From an uncultured Clostridia bacterium (GTDB lineage Bacteria > Bacillota > Clostridia > TANB77 > CAG-508), in the NCBI GenBank assembly GCA_934167365.1, contig CAKPKU010000070.1, forward strand, positions 1 through 8,087: 8,087 nucleotides of DNA, read 5' to 3'. Shown here in pieces: positions 1-7,895 of this stretch. The first letter of the stretch is position 1, and every line of letters begins with the position of its first letter. Below the pieces are notes generated by a model, which was not told the DNA's origin, searched no databases, and saw nothing but the letters and a program-made list of their open reading frames with translations. The translations under genes and the position numbers were made by a program.

Positions 1-72
1 TAAAATTAATAATACTCCTATAATCATTAGTATTATTGATGATATCAAAGATGATCTAAAAAATTTTTTCAT
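1..72 (-). CDS. Small membrane protein, N-terminal fragment (possibly HdeD/DUF308 family)
   Basis: The first 24 codons of a gene that continues beyond the left edge. The ATG at 70-72 follows AGGAGG (80-85) with a 7-nt gap, so the start is well supported. The visible residues are MKKFFRSSLISSIILMIIGV followed by LLIL: a short basic head and then an uninterrupted hydrophobic stretch, which indicates a first membrane segment or signal anchor. The pattern resembles the opening of HdeD-like (DUF308) multi-spanning proteins of Firmicutes, but 24 residues are too few to assign a family. The gene has its own likely promoter (107-135) and lies 162 bp after mnmA, so it is probably a separate transcription unit. 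That a gene begins here is fairly sure; the family is a guess. Confidence 0.75.
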   Translation of the reverse strand, partial: MKKFFRSSLISSIILMIIGVLLIL

Positions 73-106
73 TAGTCTTCCTCCTAATTGTTTTCTTCAA
101 TTAATT

Positions 107-135
107 AGTATAGCACTAATTTTTCTGAAATTCAA
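107..135 (-). promoter_or_regulatory. Sigma-A-type promoter for the membrane protein gene
   Basis: Read on the minus strand there is TTGAAT (130-135), a 17-bp spacer and TATACT (107-112). The -10 is preceded by TG plus one base (TGCTATACT), an extended -10 element. The spacing is ideal and the predicted start lies about 30 nt upstream of the start codon, just ahead of the ribosome binding site. Assigned from sequence pattern only. Confidence 0.6.
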
Positions 136-200
136 TATTTTCATTTTAAGTTTATAATATTCTTAATATCTAAATAATATATTGCTTTCATTTTTCATAA

Positions 201-234
201 TTAAATAAAACTTAAGACATAATCTTTTATTTAA
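201..234 (-). terminator. AU-rich hairpin at the end of mnmA (possible weak terminator)
   Basis: Arms at 201-210 and 225-234 are a perfect 10-bp inverted repeat (TTAAATAAAA / TTTTATTTAA) with a 14-nt loop. It starts directly after the mnmA stop codon, and on the minus-strand RNA the stem can extend through the UAG with one G-U pair. The stem has no G-C pair and no U-run follows it, so it is not a classical intrinsic terminator. It may help end the suf/mnmA transcript or protect its 3' end. Confidence 0.3.
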
Positions 235-1290
235 CTATAAAATCTTTCCACCTCCTAAAACTGTATCTTCTATATAAAATACTGCTGATTGTCCTGGTGT
301 TATAGCTCTTTGTGGCTCATCGAACATTATTTTAATTGTATCTTCATCTTCTTGAATAATTGTTGCTTTTGCAACTTTTGATGAATATCTTGTTTTAACT
401 TCTACATCTAGCTTTGAATCTATTTTATCAAACAATAATAAATTTATATTTTTTACTATTACATCTTTTTTATATAGCTCTTTTTCTTCCCCCACTATTA
501 CTTCATTTTTTAATGGATTAAAACCTAATACAAATAGTGGAACTTTGTATGATATACCAAGACCTTTTCTTTGTCCTATAGTATAATTATATAATCCTGT
601 ATGTGTACCTAAAATTTCTCCATTTGAATTAACTATATTACCTTTTTTTGGTTTAATATTAGAATTTTGCTCTAAAAACTTCTTATAATTTCCATCTGGT
701 ACGAAACAAATATCTTCACTGTCAGGTTTATTTGCAACTTTTAAGTTATGGTCTTTTGCAATTGCCCTTATTTCATCTTTTAACTCAAAATCACTTAATG
801 GAAATAATATATGTTCAATTAATTCTTTTGGAATATTCCATAACACATAACTTTGATCTTTTTTACCTGCATTTGATTTTTTAAGCACCCATCTTTTATA
901 TTTTTCGCTATACTCGGTTTTAGCATAATGACCTGTTGCAATATAATTACATCCTAGCTCTTTTGCTTTTTCATACATAAAACCAAATTTCATAAATTTA
1001 TTACATTCAATACATGGATTTGGTGTTCTACAATTTGCGTAACAATTTATAAAATCATCAATTACATGTTTCTTAAATTCTGATTTATAGTCATATGTAA
1101 AATGAGGAATTCCTATTGAATTACATACATTTTTAGCATCTAAATATGTATCGATATTACAACAACTACTTCCTGCAAATAGCTCTAATGTTGTTCCTAT
1201 AACTTCATATCCTTTTTCTTTTAAAAGTACAGCTGATACAGAGCTATCAACTCCACCACTCATTCCTAATAATACTTTTTTATTTTCCAT
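235..1290 (-). CDS. mnmA: tRNA-specific 2-thiouridylase MnmA
   Basis: Full-length, 351 aa, close to the usual size of about 360. MnmA activates U34 of tRNA-Lys, -Glu and -Gln by adenylation with ATP and replaces the 2-oxygen with sulfur, giving s2U34 (the 2-thio part of mnm5s2U). The N-terminal ATP PP-loop is SGGVDS (residues 11-16). TPNPCIECNKFMKFG (89-103) carries C96, which matches the nucleophile in the family's xxCNK motif. DICFVPDG (193-200) carries C195, which matches the persulfide cysteine. GQRKGLG (239-245) and the C-terminal barrel domain follow, ending in GGGKIL. The N-terminal half is cysteine-rich (C43, C44, C56, C83, C87, C93, C96, C114), a feature I associate with clostridial-type MnmA. 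It starts with ATG 17 bp after sufU, with GGGA 6 nt upstream, so the two are surely cotranscribed. The pairing suggests that SufS, perhaps through SufU, is its sulfur source; that relay is inference. Confidence 0.97.
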   Translation of the reverse strand: MENKKVLLGMSGGVDSSVSAVLLKEKGYEVIGTTLELFAGSSCCNIDTYLDAKNVCNSIGIPHFTYDYKSEFKKHVIDDFINCYANCRTPNPCIECNKFMKFGFMYEKAKELGCNYIATGHYAKTEYSEKYKRWVLKKSNAGKKDQSYVLWNIPKELIEHILFPLSDFELKDEIRAIAKDHNLKVANKPDSEDICFVPDGNYKKFLEQNSNIKPKKGNIVNSNGEILGTHTGLYNYTIGQRKGLGISYKVPLFVLGFNPLKNEVIVGEEKELYKKDVIVKNINLLLFDKIDSKLDVEVKTRYSSKVAKATIIQEDEDTIKIMFDEPQRAITPGQSAVFYIEDTVLGGGKIL

Positions 1291-1307
1291 TTAAATTCCC
1301 TTCAAAT

Positions 1308-1745
1308 TTATTTTTCATTTTTAGATAACATATCTTCTAAAGTGTGCCATGCTAATAAGGCACATTTCACTCTAGCTGGCATATTTGATACATTTCTAAA
1401 AGCTATTGCATCTTCTAATTTTTTTAGATTTTCTTCATCAGTTTCCTCTCTTTTTATCATTTCAATAAAAGTTTTAACAATTTCCTTTGCTTGCTTTATT
1501 GTTTTTCCCTTTAATGTATCTATCATAATTGATGTTGATGCTTGTGATATTGCACAACCATGCCCAGAAAAAGCCATATCTTCAATTATATCACCATTTA
1601 ATTTTAGCTCTAGACTTATTTCATCACCACAATTTGGATTATGACCTATTTCACAGTAGTCTGCATTTGGTAATTTCTTTTTGTTATATGAATTCATACT
1701 ATGTTCCATTATTAAATCATTATATACATCTGTTAAATCTTTCAT
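1308..1745 (-). CDS. sufU: Fe-S cluster assembly sulfur-transfer protein SufU
   Basis: 145 aa, the normal size for SufU. In Firmicutes, SufU binds zinc and accepts persulfide sulfur from the SufS active-site cysteine, passing it to SufBCD. The conserved ligands are visible: C39 and D41 in NPNCGDE, C64 in GHGCAISQAS (61-70), and R125 and C128 in ARVKCALLAW (124-133). The stretch at about 98-118 between the second and third cysteine motifs is the insertion that separates SufU from IscU scaffolds. The ATG at 1743-1745 is preceded by AAAGGAA (1752-1758) at 6 nt. It lies 17 bp before mnmA but is separated from sufS by the Rpn-type gene, although sufS and sufU are usually adjacent. It may be transcribed from its own promoter (1888-1916). 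Confidence 0.95.
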   Translation of the reverse strand: MKDLTDVYNDLIMEHSMNSYNKKKLPNADYCEIGHNPNCGDEISLELKLNGDIIEDMAFSGHGCAISQASTSIMIDTLKGKTIKQAKEIVKTFIEMIKREETDEENLKKLEDAIAFRNVSNMPARVKCALLAWHTLEDMLSKNEK

Positions 1746-1887
1746 TTTTTATTCCTTTCATGTATCATAATACTTTTTGTATTTTAAATTTCTTCTACAA
1801 TCACATCCTCAACCCCTATAAATTATTTATAAAAATTTTCTTTTCGCTTGTATTATACATTTTATTCCATATTTGTTTCTTTGAAAA

Positions 1888-1916
1888 TGTATAACCAATC
1901 AAAATTCACATGCCAA
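1888..1916 (-). promoter_or_regulatory. Candidate promoter for sufU-mnmA
   Basis: On the minus strand, TTGGCA (1911-1916), a 17-bp spacer and TATACA (1888-1893) give five of six -35 matches and a fair -10. The expected transcript would have a leader of about 135 nt before sufU. The -35 box lies in the loop of the inverted repeat at 1893-1944, and one arm of that repeat forms most of the spacer. A perfect TATAAT also occurs at 1852-1857 on this strand but has no good -35. A promoter here would free sufU-mnmA from read-through across the Rpn gene. Confidence 0.4.
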
Positions 1917-1944
1917 TATGTTAAAACAGTGAATTTTGTTGGTT
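1893..1944. repeat. Long inverted repeat downstream of the Rpn-type gene
   Basis: The arm at 1893-1909 (AACCAATCAAAATTCAC) pairs with 1929-1944 (GTGAATTTTGTTGGTT): ten perfect pairs, one bulged T (1899), then six more pairs, around a 19-nt loop. It begins 28 nt after the Rpn stop codon. It could be a transcript-ending hairpin for that gene, an operator over the sufU promoter, or an end of a mobile unit. No U-run follows it on the minus strand, so a standard terminator is doubtful. In the 227-bp gap between the Rpn gene and sufU I see only this repeat, the promoter candidate and the sufU leader. Confidence 0.6.
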
Positions 1945-1972
1945 TTGTATAGAAATTTGATTATTTTCTTAT

Positions 1973-2794
1973 TTATATATTCTCAATTTCTTCTTTGGTT
2001 AATCCTGTTATTTCCACTATTAAGGAAATATTCATTTTTTTTGCTAACATCTTTTTCGCTACTTCTATTTTATTTTGACTTATTCCTTGATTTATTCCTT
2101 CATTTTTCGCCTGTGCAATTGCTGCTAGTTCATCTCTTATGGCTTTTTCTCTTAGCTCTGCTAGTCTTCTTGTTTCTTCATCTCCACTTAGATATTCTAG
2201 CTCTTTTTCTGCTTTTTTTACATATTTATTATCAACCATTTTTATTTCCTCCATATTTTCATTGATGATAAATAACAGCCACTGTTCTAATTTTGTTGAT
2301 ATTCTTTTGCATTTCTTTTTGAATTTTGATAATTGTATATAATGAAGTTCATATTTATCTGTTAATATTATATTTTCATAATCTCTTTTTAATCGTGCTA
2401 TTTCGTGGAATGGACCTTCTTTAAATACATCATAATTTGTTATCCATATTCCTATTGTTTTAAATGCATTTATATATGGCACGCCCTTAGCTAAACTTTC
2501 ATGATATACTCCAGATTGATAAAATATAGATCTTTCTATTGTATTGTGCAAGTTTTCTACTTGCATTTCTATGTTTATCTTTGTATTGTTATTTAATGTT
2601 GCTACTACATCCAATATTCCAAGTTTATCTGTTATTAACTTTCGCTCTAAACTCACATCTTTATTCACTATAACTTTTGCAATTTTCATTTTTGGTAATA
2701 TTGCTTGTAATAGGTCTTTTAAGATATCAACATTTTTTTCTTCTCCAAATAATTTTTTGAAGACAAAGTCATTTGTTGGTTTTAAATTACTCAT
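1973..2794 (-). CDS. Rpn family PD-(D/E)XK nuclease / putative transposase
   Basis: 273 aa, about the normal length for this family (recombination-promoting nuclease, often annotated 'PD-(D/E)XK nuclease family transposase'). The N-terminus PTNDFVFKKLFGEEKN is the family's opening motif. The nuclease core is visible as D62 in GILDVVATLNNN and E76-x-Q78 in INIEMQ, followed by the conserved ERSIFYQSGVY (87-97). The C-terminus (about 228-273) is the usual charged helical tail with a GINQGISQ stretch, ending in EITGLTKEEIENI. Rpn proteins in E. coli are DNA endonucleases that promote RecA-independent recombination; whether family members move themselves is unsettled. The gene looks intact, with ATG preceded by AGGAAG at 6 nt. 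It lies between sufS and sufU with 361 and 227 bp on either side and has no link to Fe-S assembly, so I read it as an insertion into the suf locus. Confidence 0.9.
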   Translation of the reverse strand: MSNLKPTNDFVFKKLFGEEKNVDILKDLLQAILPKMKIAKVIVNKDVSLERKLITDKLGILDVVATLNNNTKINIEMQVENLHNTIERSIFYQSGVYHESLAKGVPYINAFKTIGIWITNYDVFKEGPFHEIARLKRDYENIILTDKYELHYIQLSKFKKKCKRISTKLEQWLLFIINENMEEIKMVDNKYVKKAEKELEYLSGDEETRRLAELREKAIRDELAAIAQAKNEGINQGISQNKIEVAKKMLAKKMNISLIVEITGLTKEEIENI

Positions 2795-2937
2795 TTATCA
2801 CTTCCTATTCTAACATATTTGTCCTAGTGATTCAATTGTTTTGAAAATTTTGTGTATGAATTTACACTTAGAATTTTAAGCTTTTTTTGAATTAAATCTT
2901 TAAATTTTAGAACTTTATCAAATTTCTATTGCTATTA

Positions 2938-2966
2938 TTAATACCATCAATTTTTACTTTTGTCAA
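2938..2966 (-). promoter_or_regulatory. Candidate promoter for the Rpn-type gene
   Basis: On the minus strand, a perfect TTGACA (2961-2966), a 17-bp spacer and TATTAA (2938-2943, four of six). It lies downstream of the hairpin at 2994-3035 and would give a leader of roughly 135 nt before the ATG at 2794. It is the only good -35 box in the sufS-Rpn gap. Confidence 0.45.
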
Positions 2967-2993
2967 CATATTTTGTGTTATGTTATTCATAAG

Positions 2994-3035
2994 GATTCAA
3001 GTAGTATAATTAATTTCTATTATACTACCTGAATC
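2994..3035 (-). terminator. Strong hairpin in the sufS-Rpn gap (possible terminator)
   Basis: Arms 2994-3009 and 3020-3035 form a 16-bp inverted repeat (GATTCAAGTAGTATAA / TTATACTACCTGAATC) with a 10-nt loop. The single mismatch (A3000 opposite C3029) becomes a G-U pair in minus-strand RNA, so the stem is fully paired only in the direction of sufS transcription. It lies about 120 nt after the sufS stop. No U-run follows, so it may be a 3' stabiliser, a factor-dependent end, or a boundary of the inserted Rpn unit rather than a canonical terminator. A smaller inverted repeat (ACTACA / TGTAGT) lies at 3076-3097. In the 361-bp gap (2795-3155) I see no gene. Confidence 0.45.
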
Positions 3036-3155
3036 ATCTTGTTTCTATATTGACCTGTTTCACATCAATTGTTACACTACATATTGATATTTGTAGTAGA
3101 AAAAGTTTCAAATATATATTTTTAACACGCTTTATAAAACTTCAATCCACCGATC

Positions 3156-4379
<1,224 letters not shown>

Positions 4380-4460
4380 TTTTATCCTCCTGACTGTATA
4401 GTTTAATAGAAATTGTTTATGTGCCTAAATTATGCAATAGCTCTATAAATTCAAGTATCT

Positions 4461-5522
4461 TTAATCTAACTTTCTATCTATTTCGCTTACAATTCTATCT
4501 TTTAAACTTTTATCTTCTATATTATCTAAAATTTTATTGAATTTTGCTCTAACCATAAGTTTAAGAGCCTCTTTATGTTCAAATCCTCTACTCATAATGT
4601 AAAATAGCTCTTTTTCTCCTATTTTACCAGCAGAGCTACTGTGGTTTCCTTGAACATCATCTTCTGAACATAATAACATAGGTAATGCCAAAGATTTAGC
4701 TGTATCTGACAATAACATACATGATTCGTTTTCATTTCCTGTTGCTTTTTTACATCCTTTTTTAAAGTCAATTGTACCTTTAAAATGCTTTTTAGCACAA
4801 TCTGATAGTGCTCCTTGAACATCTATATCAATATTTGACTTTTCTCCTCTTTGCTCTGCTATATAATTTAAATCAAATATTTGCTCATCTTTTCCTAAAT
4901 AAATTGAATTTATTACATTATTTGAAAAATCACCTAATTGATTTGAATAGTAATTTGTCACACTACTTTTTCCTCCAATATCAATTACTGTGTATTCCAC
5001 ATTACTATTTTTTGATAATTCATTTTCTATTGCTAAAAAATTTAGTGATTTTTGATTTAACAAATTAGCTATTATTACTCTTATATCAGCATTTTCTCTT
5101 GCTACCAATTTTATTATTCCGTTATTATATGCTTGTACATCTTCATCTGATTCAAATATAATATTTATTGTTGCTTTTGAATTTTCTTTTGCAATAATTT
5201 GTATATTACTTACTAAATTTACATTTTCTTTGTCAAATTTAAAATCAAAATTTATATTATTATTTTCGCCATCTATATTAATTTTTAATTTTTTATTTGC
5301 ATTGTTACAAACTTGATCTGTAAAAATTTTACCTAACCCATATGTAACTTGTGGTTTGTCATTTTCTTCTTCAATTTTAATATTATTATCAGTTTTAGAA
5401 ATATTAAGATTTTTAAACTCTTTTAATGATTCTGGTATATCTATATTTGATAATTTAATATTGTTTATATTAAAATTACAAGATGTTCTTACTGGTGTTT
5501 CGTTTAGTGTTAAACTTTTCAT
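4461..5522 (-). CDS. sufD: Fe-S cluster assembly protein SufD
   Basis: 353 aa, shorter than typical SufD (about 400-435), mainly because of a compact N-terminal region. SufD pairs with SufB and SufC in the SufBC2D complex, where clusters are built at the SufB-SufD interface. The long middle part is the beta-helix of the SufBD fold, seen as many short alternating Ile/Val/Asn/Lys strands. The conserved C-terminal core reads FKGTIDF (247-253), LLSDTAKSLALPMLLC (270-285), DVQGNHSSSAGKIG (289-302) and LFYIMSRG (306-313). H294 occupies the position of the conserved SufD histidine (H360 in E. coli). The neighbouring Cys of E. coli SufD is absent (Gly here), as I recall it also is in Bacillus SufD. 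Start ATG at 5520-5522 with AAAGGAA 8 nt upstream, 26 bp after sufB. SufD rather than a second SufB because of its order in the operon, its shorter length and the lack of the SufB C/E pair. Confidence 0.92.
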   Translation of the reverse strand: MKSLTLNETPVRTSCNFNINNIKLSNIDIPESLKEFKNLNISKTDNNIKIEEENDKPQVTYGLGKIFTDQVCNNANKKLKINIDGENNNINFDFKFDKENVNLVSNIQIIAKENSKATINIIFESDEDVQAYNNGIIKLVARENADIRVIIANLLNQKSLNFLAIENELSKNSNVEYTVIDIGGKSSVTNYYSNQLGDFSNNVINSIYLGKDEQIFDLNYIAEQRGEKSNIDIDVQGALSDCAKKHFKGTIDFKKGCKKATGNENESCMLLSDTAKSLALPMLLCSEDDVQGNHSSSAGKIGEKELFYIMSRGFEHKEALKLMVRAKFNKILDNIEDKSLKDRIVSEIDRKLD

Positions 5523-5548
5523 TATTTATATTCCTTTCATAAAATTCA

Positions 5549-6949
5549 TTAACCTATTGATCCTTCTAGCTCTAGATTTATTAGGTTATTCATTTCTACT
5601 GCATATTCTATTGGTAGCTCTTTTGATATTGGGTATGCAAAACCTCTTACTATCATTGCTTTTGCATCTTCTTCAGACAAACCTCTACTCATTAAATAGA
5701 ATATTGCTTTATCACTTATTTTTCCTATTTTTGCCTCATGTGAAAATTCTACTTCATCTGTTTTTATATCATTTACTGGTATTGTGTCAGACACTGATAT
5801 ATCATCTAACATTAATGATTCGCATGATACTGAAGATTTTGAAGCTCTAGCATTTTCATTTATTCTTACAAGTGATCTGTATGTACATTTTCCACCATTT
5901 TTTGATATTGACTTTGCATTTACAACACTTGATGTTTTTGGTGCATTATGTATTACTTTAAAACCATTATCTAAATTTTGTCCTTTACCTGCAAATGATA
6001 TTCCTGTATACTCTGTTTTTGCACCTTCTCCATTTAATATACTCATTGGATATAACATTGATATTTTAGATCCAAATGAACCTGTTACCCAATCAACTTG
6101 TGCATTTTTACCAACTATTGCTTTTTTGGTATTTAAATTAAGCATATTTTTTGACCAATTTTCAATAGTTGAATATCTTAAATATGCATTATCTTTCACA
6201 TATAATTCAACACATCCAGCATGAAGATTTACTTTATTATATTTTGGTGCACTACATCCTTCTATAAAATGTAAACTTGCACCTTCATCAACTATAATTA
6301 ATGTATGCTCAAATTGTCCTGATTCTGGTGAATTTAATCTAAAATATGATTGAAGTGGAACATCTACCTTTACTCCTTTTGGAACATATACAAAAGACCC
6401 TCCTGACCATACTGCTCCGTGCAATGCAACAAATTTATGATCATTTACAGGAACACATTTCATAAAATGCTCTTTTACTAAATCTGGATATTTTTTTACG
6501 GCTGTTTCCATATCAGTATATATAACACCTTGTTTTATAAGATCTTCTTTCATACTGTGATATACAACTTCAGAATCATATTGTGCTCCAACACCTGATA
6601 AAGATTTTTTTTCAGCTTCTGGAATTCCCAATTTATCAAATGTATTTTTTATATCTTCTGGTACATCATCCCAAGAGCTACTTAAACCTGTTTTTGGTTT
6701 TACATATGTTGCAATTTCATTCATATTAAGTTCAGATATATCTGGTCCCCAAGTTGGTAGCTCTAATTTATTATATGTTTCTAAAGCTTTTAATCTAAAT
6801 GCTCTCATCCAATCAGGATCATTTTTTTGATTAGATATTTCTTCAATAATTTCTGGAGTTAAACCTTTTTTTATTTTAAAATCAAATTTATCTTCATTTT
6901 TTATGTCATAAATATTTCTATTTATTTCTTCTAATTTCGTTTTACTCAT
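5549..6949 (-). CDS. sufB: Fe-S cluster assembly scaffold SufB
   Basis: 466 aa, the usual size for Firmicute SufB. SufB is the scaffold subunit of SufBC2D that receives persulfide sulfur and assembles the nascent cluster. The N-terminal helical region has DPDWMRAFRLKAL (44-56) and WGPDISEL (67-74). LSGVGAQYDSEVVYHS (117-132), ALHGAVWSGGSFVYVPKGV (175-193) and the QSYFR (200-204) part of the beta-helix follow. C376 in SVSCESLMLDD and E405 in FSHEAKIGKIS are spaced as E. coli C405 and E434, the pair needed for cluster formation; H404 matches H433. The C-terminus KAIFYLMSRGLSEEDAKAMI is the SufC-binding helical end. Start ATG at 6947-6949 with AAAAGG at 10 nt, 44 bp after sufC. Placement directly between sufC and sufD supports one transcript. 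Confidence 0.97.
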   Translation of the reverse strand: MSKTKLEEINRNIYDIKNEDKFDFKIKKGLTPEIIEEISNQKNDPDWMRAFRLKALETYNKLELPTWGPDISELNMNEIATYVKPKTGLSSSWDDVPEDIKNTFDKLGIPEAEKKSLSGVGAQYDSEVVYHSMKEDLIKQGVIYTDMETAVKKYPDLVKEHFMKCVPVNDHKFVALHGAVWSGGSFVYVPKGVKVDVPLQSYFRLNSPESGQFEHTLIIVDEGASLHFIEGCSAPKYNKVNLHAGCVELYVKDNAYLRYSTIENWSKNMLNLNTKKAIVGKNAQVDWVTGSFGSKISMLYPMSILNGEGAKTEYTGISFAGKGQNLDNGFKVIHNAPKTSSVVNAKSISKNGGKCTYRSLVRINENARASKSSVSCESLMLDDISVSDTIPVNDIKTDEVEFSHEAKIGKISDKAIFYLMSRGLSEEDAKAMIVRGFAYPISKELPIEYAVEMNNLINLELEGSIG

Positions 6950-6993
6950 ATCTCTAATTCCTTTTCTTGCTTATATTATTTTAATATATTACA

Positions 6994-7740
6994 TTAAACC
7001 TCTGATTTATATTTACTATATCCATGCTCTTCAATTTCTTTTGCAAGCTCTTGAGTTCCTGTTTTTACAATTTTTCCATTTACTAAAATATGAACATAAT
7101 CAACTTTTAAACTATGTAATATTTTAGTATTATGTGTAATTATTAATACTGCATTGTTTTCATTTTTAAACATTTCAATTCCTTTAGATACTGTTCGTAT
7201 TGCATCTACATCAAGTCCTGAATCTGTTTCATCAAGAATAGCTAATTTTGGATTTAATACAAGCATTTGTAAAATCTCATTTTTCTTTTTTTCTCCACCT
7301 GAAAATCCTACATTTAAACTTCTTTCCATATTTTCTGGATTCATATTTAGCTCTTCCATGTATTTTTTTAATTCATTTTTAAAAGCAAATATTTTTACTG
7401 GCTTTCCTGTTATCTTATTTTTAGCATATTTTAAAAAGTTCGTAACAGATACACCCGGTATTTCTTCTGGTAATTGGAAAGACATGAAAATTCCCTTTCT
7501 TGCTATTTCATCTGTTTTAGAATTTGTTATATCTTCTCCCTCAAAAAATATTTTTCCGTTAGTTTTGGTATATTCTGGATTATTTAAAATTGCATTCGCA
7601 GTTGTAGTTTTTCCTGAACCATTTGGTCCCATTATTACATGAATTTCTCCTTTATTTATATTTAAATTTATTCCTTTTAAAATTTCTTTTTCCTCTGCAT
7701 TTACAAATAAGTTATCTATTTTAAGTAATTCTTGACTCAT
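6994..7740 (-). CDS. sufC: Fe-S assembly ATPase SufC
   Basis: 248 aa from the chosen start, the typical SufC length. SufC is the soluble ABC-type ATPase of the SufBCD complex; ATP hydrolysis drives rearrangement of SufB and SufD. Counting from MSQELLKID: Walker A GPNGSGKTT (38-46), Q-loop Q89 in MSFQLPEEIPG, ABC signature FSGGEKKKNE (146-155), Walker B LAILDETDSGLD (167-178), H-loop H203 in ITHN. PEEIPGVSV and FSGGEKKKNEI are characteristic of SufC rather than transporter ATPases. An ATG four codons upstream (7750-7752) would add MKFC, but AAAGGA (7753-7758) abuts it with no gap, and it lies 12 nt from the ATG at 7740. I prefer the inner start because MSQELLKI matches the family N-terminus. 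It is the first gene of the operon and has a consensus promoter at 7865-7893. Confidence 0.96.
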   Translation of the reverse strand: MSQELLKIDNLFVNAEEKEILKGINLNINKGEIHVIMGPNGSGKTTTANAILNNPEYTKTNGKIFFEGEDITNSKTDEIARKGIFMSFQLPEEIPGVSVTNFLKYAKNKITGKPVKIFAFKNELKKYMEELNMNPENMERSLNVGFSGGEKKKNEILQMLVLNPKLAILDETDSGLDVDAIRTVSKGIEMFKNENNAVLIITHNTKILHSLKVDYVHILVNGKIVKTGTQELAKEIEEHGYSKYKSEV

Positions 7741-7800
7741 ACAAAATTTCATTCCTTTCTTATTTTTATAAAGAGCTTATATATCTATAAACTGCATTTT

Positions 7801-7828
7801 TCATTAATTTTTTTTCTATAATTAATGA
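7801..7828 (-). repeat. Hairpin in the suf mRNA leader
   Basis: TCATTAATT (7801-7809) and AATTAATGA (7820-7828) are perfect 9-bp arms around a 10-nt loop. They lie in the predicted 5' leader of the sufC transcript, about 30 nt after the expected start. No U-run follows on the minus strand, so it is not an attenuator terminator of usual form. It could be a leader-stabilising stem or simply chance in AT-rich DNA. Confidence 0.35.
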
Positions 7829-7847
7829 TTTCAAATTAAATTCTTTT

Positions 7848-7865
7848 TGTTAACTTTGGTTAACA
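7848..7865. promoter_or_regulatory. Operator-like inverted repeat at the suf promoter
   Basis: TGTTAAC-TTTG-GTTAACA is a perfect 7-4-7 inverted repeat. It overlaps the first base of the -10 box (7865-7870) and covers the predicted transcription start (about 7858). A third GTTAAC at 7895-7900 lies just upstream of the -35 box and shares GGTTAACAT with the 7858-7866 site. This placement is typical of a repressor operator. The binding protein is unknown; an Rrf2- or SufR-type regulator would be a reasonable thought but nothing here proves it. Confidence 0.6.
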
Positions 7866-7893
7866 TTATAATATTATTATATTTGTTTGTCAA
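7865..7893 (-). promoter_or_regulatory. Consensus sigma-A promoter of the suf operon
   Basis: Read on the minus strand: TTGACA (7888-7893), exactly 17 bp, TATAAT (7865-7870). All twelve consensus bases match with ideal spacing. It would give a leader of about 115 nt before sufC. Such a strong core next to operator-like repeats suggests high basal strength held down by a repressor. Confidence 0.85.
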
Positions 7894-7895
7894 GG

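Noticed and set aside
1800..1835. A short minus-strand frame reading GVEDVIVEEI before a stop, ahead of sufU, as a possible gene remnant
   Set aside because: It is only ten codons, is preceded directly by an in-frame TAG, and no neighbouring frame continues it. Chance is the simplest explanation.
1529..2342. Several plus-strand open frames opposite sufU and the Rpn gene
   Set aside because: They are low-complexity Leu/Phe/Ser-rich translations opposite well-recognised genes, lack ribosome sites, and are antisense shadows.
2808..2836. TTGAAT-17-TAGAAT on the minus strand just before the Rpn gene, as its promoter
   Set aside because: The start point would fall on the ribosome binding site, leaving no usable leader. 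The upstream TTGACA candidate is better placed.
5784..6224. A 146-codon plus-strand open frame within sufB
   Set aside because: It is antisense to the conserved SufB core and has no recognisable motif.
7154..7642. A 162-codon plus-strand open frame opposite sufC
   Set aside because: It mirrors the SufC ATPase motifs on the other strand and has no ribosome site.
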